In this document: one piece after another, positions 26,461 to 33,502 of the stretch
Position numbering within the stretch: the stretch's first letter is position 1
Layout: every line of letters starts with the position of its first letter
NCBI RefSeq assembly: GCF_017916425.1
Contig: NZ_JAFMSX010000001.1
Span: 62,001 to 126,000 of the forward strand
Direction of reading: 5' to 3'
From: Nocardioides sp. SYSU D00065
GTDB taxonomy: Bacteria; Actinomycetota; Actinomycetes; Propionibacteriales; Nocardioidaceae
Length of the DNA: 64,000 nucleotides
Notes under the pieces: model-generated
The model's input: only the letters and a program-made list of their open reading frames with translations
Database searches by the model: none
What the model was told of the DNA's origin: nothing
Position numbers and translations under genes: made by a program

Positions 26461-27390
26461 ATGCGCTTCAACCCGAAGGCCAACATCAGCCGAGGTCGGG
26501 TCCGTGACGCCGGGGGCGGTGGCGGTCGTGGCGGCGGCATGCGGATGCCGATCCCGGGCGGCGCCCGGGCGGGCGGCGGCCTCGGCGGCATCGTGATCAT
26601 CGTCCTGTTCCTGGTGCTCACCCAGTGCACCGAGGGCGCCCTGCCCGGCGGCGGGACCGGGTCGGCGGGGCAGGTGCAGGGCGACCCGCAGGGGATCGAC
26701 AGCGGCGACGAGCGCTACGCCAACTGCCGGACCGGCGCCGACGCGCAGGACGACCCGGACTGCGCGCGCATGGCCGTCGCCCTGTCACTGGAGCAGTACT
26801 GGTCCTCGGCCCTGCCCGACCAGGCCGGCACGGACCTCGCTCCGGCGGTCATCAACACGTTCGCCGGGGCGGTCGGCACCGCGTGCGGCCAGGCCTCCTC
26901 GCAGGTCGGCCCGTTCTACTGCCCCGCCGACCAGCAGATCTACCTCGACACCACGTTCTTCGCCGACGTCCTCGAGGGCCAGCTCGGCGGCCAGGGCGGC
27001 GACTTCGTCGAGCCCTACGTCCTCGGGCACGAGTACGGCCACCACATCCAGAACCTGCTCGGCACGATGGGCCGGGTCCGCACGCAGCAGGGTCCCGAGT
27101 CCGACGCCGTACGGCTGGAGCTGCAGGCCGACTGCTACGCGGGCATGTGGACCCGCGACGCCAGCGACGGCGACGGCATCTTCGTCGAGCTCGACGAGGG
27201 CGACATCGCCGAGGCCCTCGACTCGGCCAAGGCCGTCGGCGACGACCGGATCCAGCAGCAGTCCGGGCAGCGGGTGAACCCCGAGGGGTGGACCCATGGA
27301 TCGTCGGAGCAGCGGATGCGCTGGTTCATGACCGGCTACGAGCAGGGCACCCTCGAGGCCTGCGACACCTTCGCCGCGGCGCGGCTCTAG
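26461..27390 (+). CDS. Neutral zinc metallopeptidase, YpfJ family
   Basis: 309 residues. A Gly/Arg-rich cytoplasmic head (GGGGGRGGG) precedes a single membrane helix (GGIVIIVLFLVLTQC, about 40-55) and an extracytoplasmic peptidase-like domain. It carries the zinc motif HEYGHHIQ (about residue 190), with LELQADCYAGMW as the downstream Glu block and RMRWFMTGYEQG at the C-terminus. Family members are predicted metallopeptidases of unknown substrate. ATG start with GGAAAGG upstream. A perfect hairpin follows the stop. Confidence 0.92.
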   Translation: MRFNPKANISRGRVRDAGGGGGRGGGMRMPIPGGARAGGGLGGIVIIVLFLVLTQCTEGALPGGGTGSAGQVQGDPQGIDSGDERYANCRTGADAQDDPDCARMAVALSLEQYWSSALPDQAGTDLAPAVINTFAGAVGTACGQASSQVGPFYCPADQQIYLDTTFFADVLEGQLGGQGGDFVEPYVLGHEYGHHIQNLLGTMGRVRTQQGPESDAVRLELQADCYAGMWTRDASDGDGIFVELDEGDIAEALDSAKAVGDDRIQQQSGQRVNPEGWTHGSSEQRMRWFMTGYEQGTLEACDTFAAARL

Positions 27391-27392
27391 GT

Positions 27393-27432
27393 GTGATGCC
27401 CAGCCAGGTTGGACAACCTGGCTGGGCATCAC
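27393..27432. terminator. Perfect 18-bp hairpin between convergent genes
   Basis: GTGATGCCCAGCCAGGTT (27393-27410) pairs perfectly with 27415-27432 across a GGAC loop. It lies between the metallopeptidase stop and the kinase-like gene stop, so it probably terminates both strands. No U-tract on either side. Confidence 0.8.
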
Positions 27433-27434
27433 AT

Positions 27435-28349
27435 CTAGGCGAGCAGCGCCTCGATCTGACCGACCTGCCGCTGCATCGCGCGGATGTACGGCGCCACGCT
27501 GGGGTGGCGGAACTTGCCGGCGAGCGCGCCGTCGCCGTCCGCCACCCGTGCCAGGGCCCAGTCGAGCCGGGTCAGCGCGGTGTAGACGGCCATGACCCGG
27601 GCCCCGGTCATCGCCTCGGCAGCGGTCGCCAGGCCGGCCGGCAGCGCGGCGACGTACGCCTCCACGAGCGGCTCGACCGCCTCCCGGGTGGCCAGGGAGA
27701 GATAGCCGAGGTCGGCACCGACCGGGCCACGACCCAGGTGTGCCCAGTCGATCGCGACGGCGTCCTCGCCGCTGCGCCCGGGGAGGTTCGCCGGCGACGG
27801 GTCGCCGTGCTGGGCGACCTGCGGCAGCGCGTCGCACCGGTCGAGCCAGAGCGTGCGGCGGGTCCAGAGGTGGTCGGCGATGTCGGCCATCGGCGTGCGG
27901 GCCAGGGTGCGCCAGCCGCCGCGGCGCTCCACCAGCGCCAGTCTGCTGCGCAGCTGGTCACGCGCCAGCCAGGGGTGGCGGCCGAGGTCGACTGCGGCGA
28001 AGCGGCCGAGGCAGGCGGCGAGCCACAGGCCAGGAGCGTCGTGCGGCACGACGCGCTCGTGGACGAGCGTGATCCCCTCGTCGTCCTCGTCCACCCGTAC
28101 GACAGGGGCCTCGCGCAGGCCGGAGGTACCGGCGACCACGCCGCTCAGGGCCACGTCGGCCGCCCGGCGCCAGTAGTTCACGTCACCGGGGACGAGGGCA
28201 GTGGGTGCGTCGCGCGGATCCGGTCGGCGTAGCCGCTTGACCACCACGTCCCGGCCCCGGTGCGTGGCCGACCAGACGCCGACGGTCGCCGGCCCGGCTC
28301 CGGGAAGGCGCTGCCACCCCGGTTCGGGCTGCCAGGCGGAGGCGTCCAT
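27435..28349 (-). CDS. Aminoglycoside phosphotransferase (APH)-like kinase family protein
   Basis: 304 residues with the bilobed kinase-like fold of the APH family. VVVKRL (about residue 39) holds the nucleotide-binding Lys, VAQHGDPSPANLP is the catalytic loop, and AIDWAHLGRGPVGADLGYLS the metal-binding Asp block. Actual substrates of such stand-alone APH-like proteins are varied (sugars, antibiotics, metabolites); resistance cannot be claimed. ATG with TAGGTT 7 nt upstream, so probably leaderless and transcribed separately from acVLRF1. Confidence 0.83.
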   Translation of the reverse strand: MDASAWQPEPGWQRLPGAGPATVGVWSATHRGRDVVVKRLRRPDPRDAPTALVPGDVNYWRRAADVALSGVVAGTSGLREAPVVRVDEDDEGITLVHERVVPHDAPGLWLAACLGRFAAVDLGRHPWLARDQLRSRLALVERRGGWRTLARTPMADIADHLWTRRTLWLDRCDALPQVAQHGDPSPANLPGRSGEDAVAIDWAHLGRGPVGADLGYLSLATREAVEPLVEAYVAALPAGLATAAEAMTGARVMAVYTALTRLDWALARVADGDGALAGKFRHPSVAPYIRAMQRQVGQIEALLA

Positions 28350-28356
28350 GGGCGCG

Positions 28357-28362
28357 AACCTA
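28357..28362 (-). promoter_or_regulatory. -10 element for leaderless APH-like gene
   Basis: Minus-strand TAGGTT ends 7 nt before ATG 28349, within the 44-nt gap after the acVLRF1-like gene. Confidence 0.5.
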
Positions 28363-28393
28363 GCGCACCGCGGGACCGGGCCGGCGGAGGTCG

Positions 28394-28999
28394 TCAGGCG
28401 TTGACGACCTCGACCTGGAGGGATCTCGCGTCGCCGATCGCCGCGTCGAGGACCGCGCGGCGCGGATCCGGGACGGCCAACCAGGGAGCGACCACGACGA
28501 GGGAGGTCAGCCGCGGGTCGGCGAGCACGGCCTCGACGGCGGTGCGATCGCCGCCGGTGACGACGACCCGGCTGCTGGCGAGGATGCGGGCCGCGTGGTC
28601 GGCGGCCGCCTCGTTGGCCTGCCTGGCCTGGTTGTCGCGGCGCCGGGCGAAGCGCTGCTGGCTTTGTCCACCCGCCTTGGTGCGACCCTGCACGTGCCGT
28701 TGCCCGATCTTGTGCTCGACCAGGTCGCTCCCGTGCAGCCGCGCCACGGCGAAGCCGCCCTTGCGGACGAGCAGGACCCCCCACGGCGCGGGCGCCGCAG
28801 CGGCCTCGGCGAACGCAGCGACCTGCGCCGGACCGTCGTACGACGCGGCGAAGGGCAGCCGGGCGGTGAAGTGCGACCCGTCCTCGGCCTCGCCGCGCAG
28901 CGCACCGTCCACCACCGAGAGCGGAGCCGGACCGTGGCGAGCGACGAAGTTGTCGATCCAGCGCGCCCAGCGCGGCGCGGGGACCAGGACGAGCGGCAC
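28394..28999 (-). CDS. acVLRF1-like GGQ-motif peptidyl-tRNA hydrolase
   Basis: A protein of about 201 residues. The key block TKAGGQSQQRFARRRDNQA (about 107-125) contains the GGQ tripeptide at 110-112 in the context seen in eukaryotic Vms1/eRF1-like proteins and the actinobacterial VLRF1 family, which release nascent chains from peptidyl-tRNA on stalled ribosomes. N-terminal WARWIDNFVARHG and C-terminal RVVVTGGDRTAVEAVLAD fit that family. GTG 28999 chosen; a TTG 6 nt further up is possible. It lies 29 nt after the XRE regulator gene, likely in the ABC exporter operon. Confidence 0.82.
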   Translation of the reverse strand: MPLVLVPAPRWARWIDNFVARHGPAPLSVVDGALRGEAEDGSHFTARLPFAASYDGPAQVAAFAEAAAAPAPWGVLLVRKGGFAVARLHGSDLVEHKIGQRHVQGRTKAGGQSQQRFARRRDNQARQANEAAADHAARILASSRVVVTGGDRTAVEAVLADPRLTSLVVVAPWLAVPDPRRAVLDAAIGDARSLQVEVVNA

Positions 29000-29028
29000 G
29001 CGCAAGACGCTACCGCGCCTCCGCAGGA

Positions 29029-29271
29029 TCAGGCCGGGCGGTCGGCCTCGTCGCTGACCCGTGGGTAGGGGGTGAGGGAGAACACCGACTCGACGGGCAC
29101 GGCGAAGAAGGCCGCGATCCGCAGCGCCAGCTCGAGGCTCGGACTGTTCTCGCCGCGCTCGAGGTAGCCCACGGTCTGGTAGTGCACGCCCAGCGCGGCG
29201 GCCAGGTCGCGGCGCGAGACGCCCTGCTCGGCGCGCAGCAGTGCGATGCGGTTGTGCACGGGATCGCTCAC
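29029..29271 (-). CDS. XRE-family helix-turn-helix regulator, 80 aa
   Basis: A minimal DNA-binding protein: the whole length is an HTH_3 domain, RIALLRAEQGVSRRDLAAALGV with recognition helix VHYQTVGYLERGENSPSLELALRI. Such short XRE proteins are often coded with ABC-2 exporters, as here, and presumably control them. GTG start overlaps the permease stop by 4 nt (GTGA). A candidate operator pair lies at the operon promoter. Confidence 0.9.
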   Translation of the reverse strand: MSDPVHNRIALLRAEQGVSRRDLAAALGVHYQTVGYLERGENSPSLELALRIAAFFAVPVESVFSLTPYPRVSDEADRPA

Positions 29272-30140
29272 CTGACCCACTGTGTCGCGGCCTCGCGTGC
29301 CGCCGCCACCTGGGAGCCGGACTGCCGGCGTGCCATGCGGCGCAGGACTGCGGGCGCCAGGACCGCCCCGACGACGGCCCACGCCCCGAGGGCCCCGACC
29401 GTCTCCAGGGTGCGCCACGAGCCGCCGAGCTCGGCGTCCGCGTAGGAGTCGGGGAGGAAGGCCGAGCGCATCCCGAGGCCCATCCAGTACATCGGAAGCA
29501 CCTGTGCCACGACCTGGACCCATCCCCAGAGCGCCTGGACCGGGAAGAAGATGCCGGAGATCCCGGCCATCGCCATGACCGGCAGCATCCCCCACATGCC
29601 GACCTTCTGCACACTGGGGACCACCGCCCCGATCACCATGCCGATGGGCAGCGTCGCCAGCAGGCCGAGCATCACGACCCAGGCCACGGTGAACCAGCCG
29701 GAGGCAGAGGCCATCAGGTCGTCGAAGAGCAGGAAGCTCGGGACCAGGACCGCGACGGTCTGCGGGAGGAGGCTCGAGGAGTGCAGCACCAGCTGGCCGG
29801 CGAAGTAGCCCACCAGCCCGTGGGGCACGGCCTTGGCGCGCAGCAGCGTGCCGTCCTCCTTCTCCATCGCCAGGCTGTAGGCCGGCCCGATGATGAGGCC
29901 GAAGACCAGCAGGCCGGCCAGGATGCTGGGCAGGGCCACCGAGGGCAGCATGAGGCCCGTGCCCTCGACCGGCGTGTCGCGGCGCAGGTAGAGGTAGCCG
30001 ACCGCGAGGAAGGCCGTGGACAGGTAGAACCACTGGTCCTGGCTGCTGCGCAGGCCCTGGACGAACTCGGTCCAGCCGCGGCGCAGCCCGAGGCGTACGG
30101 CGTGCGGCAGGGCGTTCGGGGCAGCGGGTCGCTCACTCAT
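29268..30140 (-). CDS. ABC-2 exporter permease
   Basis: 290 residues with about six membrane spans. ALPSILAGLLVFGLIIGPAY and MAMAGISGIFFPVQALWGW are characteristic of ABC-2 membrane proteins, and SLAMEKEDGTLLRAKAVPHG is the usual ExxxGTL coupling loop. It works with the ATPase just upstream; the substrate is unknown. ATG overlaps the ATPase stop by 1 nt (TGATG), a classic coupling junction. Confidence 0.87.
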   Translation of the reverse strand: MSERPAAPNALPHAVRLGLRRGWTEFVQGLRSSQDQWFYLSTAFLAVGYLYLRRDTPVEGTGLMLPSVALPSILAGLLVFGLIIGPAYSLAMEKEDGTLLRAKAVPHGLVGYFAGQLVLHSSSLLPQTVAVLVPSFLLFDDLMASASGWFTVAWVVMLGLLATLPIGMVIGAVVPSVQKVGMWGMLPVMAMAGISGIFFPVQALWGWVQVVAQVLPMYWMGLGMRSAFLPDSYADAELGGSWRTLETVGALGAWAVVGAVLAPAVLRRMARRQSGSQVAAAREAATQWVR

Positions 30141-31066
30141 CACAACACCTCCGAGAAGGCACGGGCCGCCTCGTCGGTCTGGCCGGCCTCGTAGCGCTGG
30201 ACCAGGTCGAGGTAGGCGTCCTCCAGGCTGGCGCGGCGCACCTCGAGGTCCACGACCGGCTCGCCCGGCTCGTTGAGCAGGCGGCGTACGAAGTCCGTCG
30301 CGTCGTCGGTCGAGTGCACGAAGCGCTCTCCCCCGCGTGACCACTTCACCTCGACGTCCAGCGCCGCTCGCAGCGCCAGGCGCTCCGCGGTGTCGTCGGC
30401 GACGATCCGGCCGCCGGCCAGGATCAGCACCCGGTCGGCGAGCTTCTCCGCCTCGTCGAGGTCGTGGGTCGTGAGCAGGATCGTGGTGTGCTCGAGATCG
30501 GCGAGGCGGTGCACCACCTGGTGGAACTCCCGGCGCGCCATCGGGTCGAACCCGGCGGTCGGCTCGTCGAGGAAGAGCAGCTCGGGCCGCCCGATGATCC
30601 CCATGGCGACGTCGAGGCGGCGCCGCTGTCCGCCGGAGAACGTGGCGATCTTCTGGTCGGCGAGGTCCTCGAGGCCGACGACCTCGAGCAGCTCGTCGGT
30701 CGGCACCGGCCGTGGACGCTCCTCGGTCGAGTAGGGCTCGTAGTAGCCGCCCATCTGGTCGAGCAGCGTGCGCGGCGTCCAGCGCGGGTGGTCGCGCCAG
30801 GACTGCAGGACCACGCCGGTGCGCGCCCGCCACGCCTCGGTCGCGCGGCGCGGGTCCTCCCCCAGCACGGCGACCTCGCCGGCGGACCGGTCGCGGAACC
30901 CCTCGAGGATCTCGACGGTCGTCGTCTTGCCCGCTCCGTTGGGTCCGAGCAGGCACACCACCTCGCCCGGCCCGACGGTGAACTCCACGTCGGTCAGCAC
31001 GTCCTTGTCGCCGTAGCGCATGCGCAGGCCACGAACGTCGATGACCGGCGCCGATGCAGTGCTCAC
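30140..31066 (-). CDS. ABC-2 exporter ATP-binding protein
   Basis: A 308-residue ATPase: Walker A GPNGAGKTT, Q-loop VVLQSWRDHPRWTP, signature FSGGQRRRLDVAMGI, Walker B LLFLDEPTAGFD, H-loop LLTTHDLDEAE. The Walker B is followed by GFDP where GLDP is usual. The C-terminal 90 residues form the domain common in drug or lipid exporters of the DrrA/CcmA group. First gene of the operon ATPase-permease-XRE-acVLRF1. GTG start with TACATT 7 nt upstream. Confidence 0.9.
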   Translation of the reverse strand: MSTASAPVIDVRGLRMRYGDKDVLTDVEFTVGPGEVVCLLGPNGAGKTTTVEILEGFRDRSAGEVAVLGEDPRRATEAWRARTGVVLQSWRDHPRWTPRTLLDQMGGYYEPYSTEERPRPVPTDELLEVVGLEDLADQKIATFSGGQRRRLDVAMGIIGRPELLFLDEPTAGFDPMARREFHQVVHRLADLEHTTILLTTHDLDEAEKLADRVLILAGGRIVADDTAERLALRAALDVEVKWSRGGERFVHSTDDATDFVRRLLNEPGEPVVDLEVRRASLEDAYLDLVQRYEAGQTDEAARAFSEVL

Positions 31067-31073
31067 GGGTCGA

Positions 31074-31112
31074 AATGTAGTCCATGTGCTATCGGTGTAG
31101 CAAGAGTGCTAT
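31074..31112 (-). promoter_or_regulatory. Promoter with direct-repeat operator for the ABC-XRE-acVLRF1 operon
   Basis: Minus-strand TTGCTA (-35, 31098-31103) and TACATT (-10, 31074-31079) are 18 bp apart, with the -10 ending 7 nt before GTG 31066. On the plus strand GTGCTAT occurs at 31086-31092 and again at 31106-31112, exactly 20 bp (two helical turns) apart and bracketing the -35. This suits binding by a dimeric HTH regulator such as the one encoded in the operon (inference). Confidence 0.5.
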
Positions 31113-31130
31113 ATCGTCTTGACGCCGCAG

Positions 31131-31510
31131 CGGTGTCTCAGCCACATCCGACCGGCCGAGATTGTGGCTCACGCACCGCCCCAGGGACGCGCGCGTCGTA
31201 CCCCCGCCCCACCGGTGGCTCAGCCACATCTGACCGGCCGAAATTGTGGCTCACTCACCGCCCCAGGGACGCGCGCGTAGTACACGCGACCTAGCGGTGG
31301 CTCAGCCACATCCGACGCCCCGACCATGTGGCTCACACACCGCCCCAGGGACGCGCGTCGTACACGCGCCCCGGCGGTGCCTCAGCCACATCCGACGCCC
31401 CGACGATGTGGCTCACGCACCGCCCGCAGGACCCACGCGTCGTACGCCCGCCCCAACGGTAACTCAGCCACATCCGACGACCCGACGATGTGGCTCACGC
31501 ACCGCCCGAC
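31131..31510. repeat. 82-bp palindromic tandem repeat, about 4.6 copies
   Basis: Units begin with CGGTGnCTCAGCCACATC at 31131, 31213, 31295, 31375 and 31457 (lengths 82, 82, 80, 82, and about 54 for the truncated last). Each carries AGCCACAT and, 13-16 nt later, ATGTGGCT or TGTGGCT, enclosed by outer GCGGTG/CACCGC arms, so each unit can fold into a long hairpin. The rest, around CCCAGGGACGCGCG, is conserved. 82 is not a multiple of three and no frame stays open in a meaningful way, so it is non-coding. It fills most of the gene-free 31067-31566. Confidence 0.93.
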
Positions 31511-31537
31511 GGGCCCGCCGGGCCCGCCGGGCCCGCC
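31511..31537. repeat. 9-bp tandem repeat, three copies
   Basis: GGGCCCGCC is repeated three times without interruption directly after the truncated fifth 82-bp unit. It lies 30 bp from the stop codon of the NYN gene. Confidence 0.85.
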
Positions 31538-31566
31538 GAGCCGTACGGCGCGCCGGCGCCGGACCG

Positions 31567-32112
31567 TCACAGGAAGTCGAGCGGGTCGAACTCGTCGATC
31601 GGGATGACCCGCACCCGGGGCAGCGGCGAGTTGAAGGCCGCGATGTCGTACTCCAGGTCGAAGATGCGCAACCCGGGCAGGCTGCGGAACTGCGAGTTGA
31701 CGAACTCCGTGAAGCCGATGACGCCGACCTGGCGCGTGCCGTCGCACAGGGCGGACACCTGGTCGACGAAGTCGCCGTCGTGGCTGACCAGCACCACGTC
31801 CGCCTGCCGCGCGACCAGCGCCTCGGCCGTGCGCTGGATGGCGATGTCCACGATCTTGCCCTCGCCGCTCAGCGGGATCGGGGTGAACCCGATCGCGAGC
31901 AGCGCCTGCACGAAGCTGGTCGGCAGCTCCGTGCCGGCGGCGAGGAAGAACAGCCCGGTGACGTCCTGGTCGAATGCGCGCTCGGCCCACTCCAGCAGCC
32001 GGTCCCAGCGGGGCCGCTCCTCGGGACGGGGGCGCCGGCCCAGGATCGAGGTGCCCAAGGTGGCGTCGATGTTCTCCCCGTCGACGAGGAGGTAGGTCAT
32101 CCGCTCGGCCAT
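31567..32112 (-). CDS. NYN domain protein (PIN-like nuclease fold)
   Basis: 181 residues. The N-terminal 150 residues form a NYN/PIN-like domain: LLVDGENIDATLG with the first acidic pair, GKIVDIAI, and VVLVSHDGDFVDQV with the closing Asp residues, all of the metal-binding carboxylates expected for an RNase. The C-terminus (IPIDEFDPLDFL) is short and acidic. Substrate unknown. ATG 32112 has GGGAGAG about 7 nt upstream; ATG 32100 is an alternative. It is followed by the repeat region. Confidence 0.87.
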   Translation of the reverse strand: MAERMTYLLVDGENIDATLGTSILGRRPRPEERPRWDRLLEWAERAFDQDVTGLFFLAAGTELPTSFVQALLAIGFTPIPLSGEGKIVDIAIQRTAEALVARQADVVLVSHDGDFVDQVSALCDGTRQVGVIGFTEFVNSQFRSLPGLRIFDLEYDIAAFNSPLPRVRVIPIDEFDPLDFL

Positions 32113-32161
32113 GCGAGGACTCTCCCACACGGGCCGGCTGGGGTGCCTCAGCCGCCGTGGC

Positions 32162-32548
32162 TCAGCTGCGGTAGACGACCTTGAACGACTCCACGACCTC
32201 GTCGTCGGACACGGCCACGTCGGTGACCTCCACCAGGGCGCGCGGCACGCCCGCCCCGTCGCAGAGGATCGACAGCACGCCGACCGCCGGCAGGTCCCCC
32301 GCGTAGTCGCCCGTCGCGGCGGTCGTGCTGCCCGACTCGGCCGCGAGCACCTCGGCGACGAATGCGTCGGACTCCGCCGCGGACTCGCCGAACGCCCAGG
32401 CCGGGGGCGGCACGGACTCCAGCGTCGTCGGGCCGAAGTAGGACGGCGCCGCGTTGAGCTTGGCGTGGTAGCGGGCGAGCTCCCAGAAGACCCGCAGCTC
32501 CTCGTGGTCGAACTCGATCTCGGACAGGTCGACCTCGGGCTGCTCCAT
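32162..32548 (-). CDS. ASCH-like domain protein, apparently C-terminally short
   Basis: 128 residues resembling ASCH (PUA-like, RNA-binding) proteins. FWELARYHAKLN opens it, PAWAFGESAAESDAFVAEVL matches the WAFGDSxxxADxL block, AVGVLSILCDGAGVPRALVEVTDVAV matches the core, and DDEVVESF is where the family usually continues with FAxxEGEGD and a Trp-rich end. That end is missing: the protein stops at KVVYRS. Either a divergent member or a truncation. The function is unproven; ASCH proteins are thought to bind RNA or modified nucleotides. Confidence 0.6.
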   Translation of the reverse strand: MEQPEVDLSEIEFDHEELRVFWELARYHAKLNAAPSYFGPTTLESVPPPAWAFGESAAESDAFVAEVLAAESGSTTAATGDYAGDLPAVGVLSILCDGAGVPRALVEVTDVAVSDDEVVESFKVVYRS

Positions 32549-32566
32549 GGCACGCCAGCGTAGCGG

Positions 32567-33349
32567 TCAGGCCACTGCTGCCGCGTACGCCGCGAACTCG
32601 CGCGCCGCCTCGAGCGAGCCCGGCCGGGGCGCGGCGGCGGGGTCGAGACCGAGGTCGCGGTCGGCCAGCACCTGCTGCAGCAGCGGGCGCCAGACCGGGT
32701 CGCCGTGCACCATCGTCCAGCGCAGCGAGTCCCGCTTGCTGGCCACCCGCGCGGTGCGCACCGTGTACAGGCAGCGACAGGCCTGCACGACCAGGTAGCG
32801 CTGGCACCACGCGACGTCCGGCGGGCACCAGCGCAAGACGTCGTCGCTGAGGGTCGCGAGAGCGGCGCGTGCTCGCTCGCGCAGCACGTCCTCGGGCACG
32901 GCGTCGACGAGCTCCACGGGGCACGGGCCGACCAGGGTGATGCCGTGCTCGCGCAGGATCCACCGGGTCCAGGCCTGGTTGCAGTGCTCGGACCACCCGA
33001 GCTCGTCGTGCCCGTGGTCGACGTGCAGCCATGCGCGCCCGAGCCCCGCCACCGACGCCAGCTCGTCGGCGACGGCGTACGAGCCCTCGAGGTGGCGGTT
33101 CCAGAACCCGTCGCGGTGCGGCAGGTCGGCGTGCAGCGTACGCAGCGCCGCCTCCTGCGCTGCGTCCGGCCGCTCCCGGAGCACGACGAGGAAGTCGCAG
33201 TCGCTGTGCAGGTCACCGGCACCCAGCGCGAACGAGCCCTGCACGTAGGCGCCCACGAACGTCTCACCGAGCGCGCTCCGAGCGCCGGTGACGAGGTCGT
33301 GCAGCACGCCGTTGAGCTCGGCGTAGCGCGTGGGATGGGGGTTCAGCAC
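32567..33349 (-). CDS. Nucleotidyltransferase with aminoglycoside adenylyltransferase-like layout
   Basis: 260 residues: an N-terminal nucleotidyltransferase domain with GAYVQGSFALGAGDLHSDCDFLVVL (GS-x-DxD motif, about residues 32-56) and a C-terminal helical domain with RWCPPDVAWCQRYLVVQACRCLYT, as in ANT(3'')/ANT(9) enzymes. The true substrate may be a metabolite or an aminoglycoside; resistance is not established. GTG 33349 (MLNPHPTRYAELNG) is preferred to GTG 33385. It reads toward the ASCH-like and NYN genes, with short gaps. Confidence 0.82.
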   Translation of the reverse strand: MLNPHPTRYAELNGVLHDLVTGARSALGETFVGAYVQGSFALGAGDLHSDCDFLVVLRERPDAAQEAALRTLHADLPHRDGFWNRHLEGSYAVADELASVAGLGRAWLHVDHGHDELGWSEHCNQAWTRWILREHGITLVGPCPVELVDAVPEDVLRERARAALATLSDDVLRWCPPDVAWCQRYLVVQACRCLYTVRTARVASKRDSLRWTMVHGDPVWRPLLQQVLADRDLGLDPAAAPRPGSLEAAREFAAYAAAVA

Positions 33350-33502
33350 GCTTGGAGTGTGCGCCCGCGTGGTGCTTCCCGCCACCGGGTTTCCGCCGGG
33401 CGCCGAGTCGGCCGCCGCCGCGGCGCCGACGACCCTGGTCCGTGCGGCCGGGCGGGACTACCGTCGAGGTGCGCCTCTCCCCCACCGTCTCGGAGGTTCC
33501 CC

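Noticed and set aside
31131..31510. CRISPR array in the 82-bp repeats
   Set aside because: The units are contiguous with no unique spacers, and no cas gene is in the window.
31246..31560. A repeat-containing peptide coded by the 82-bp array
   Set aside because: The unit length is not divisible by three, so the frame shifts at each copy; there is no ribosome site.
27435..33349. Antibiotic resistance island (APH-like, ANT-like, ABC-F, exporters)
   Set aside because: Each family has many housekeeping members, composition matches the surroundings and no mobile element is present.
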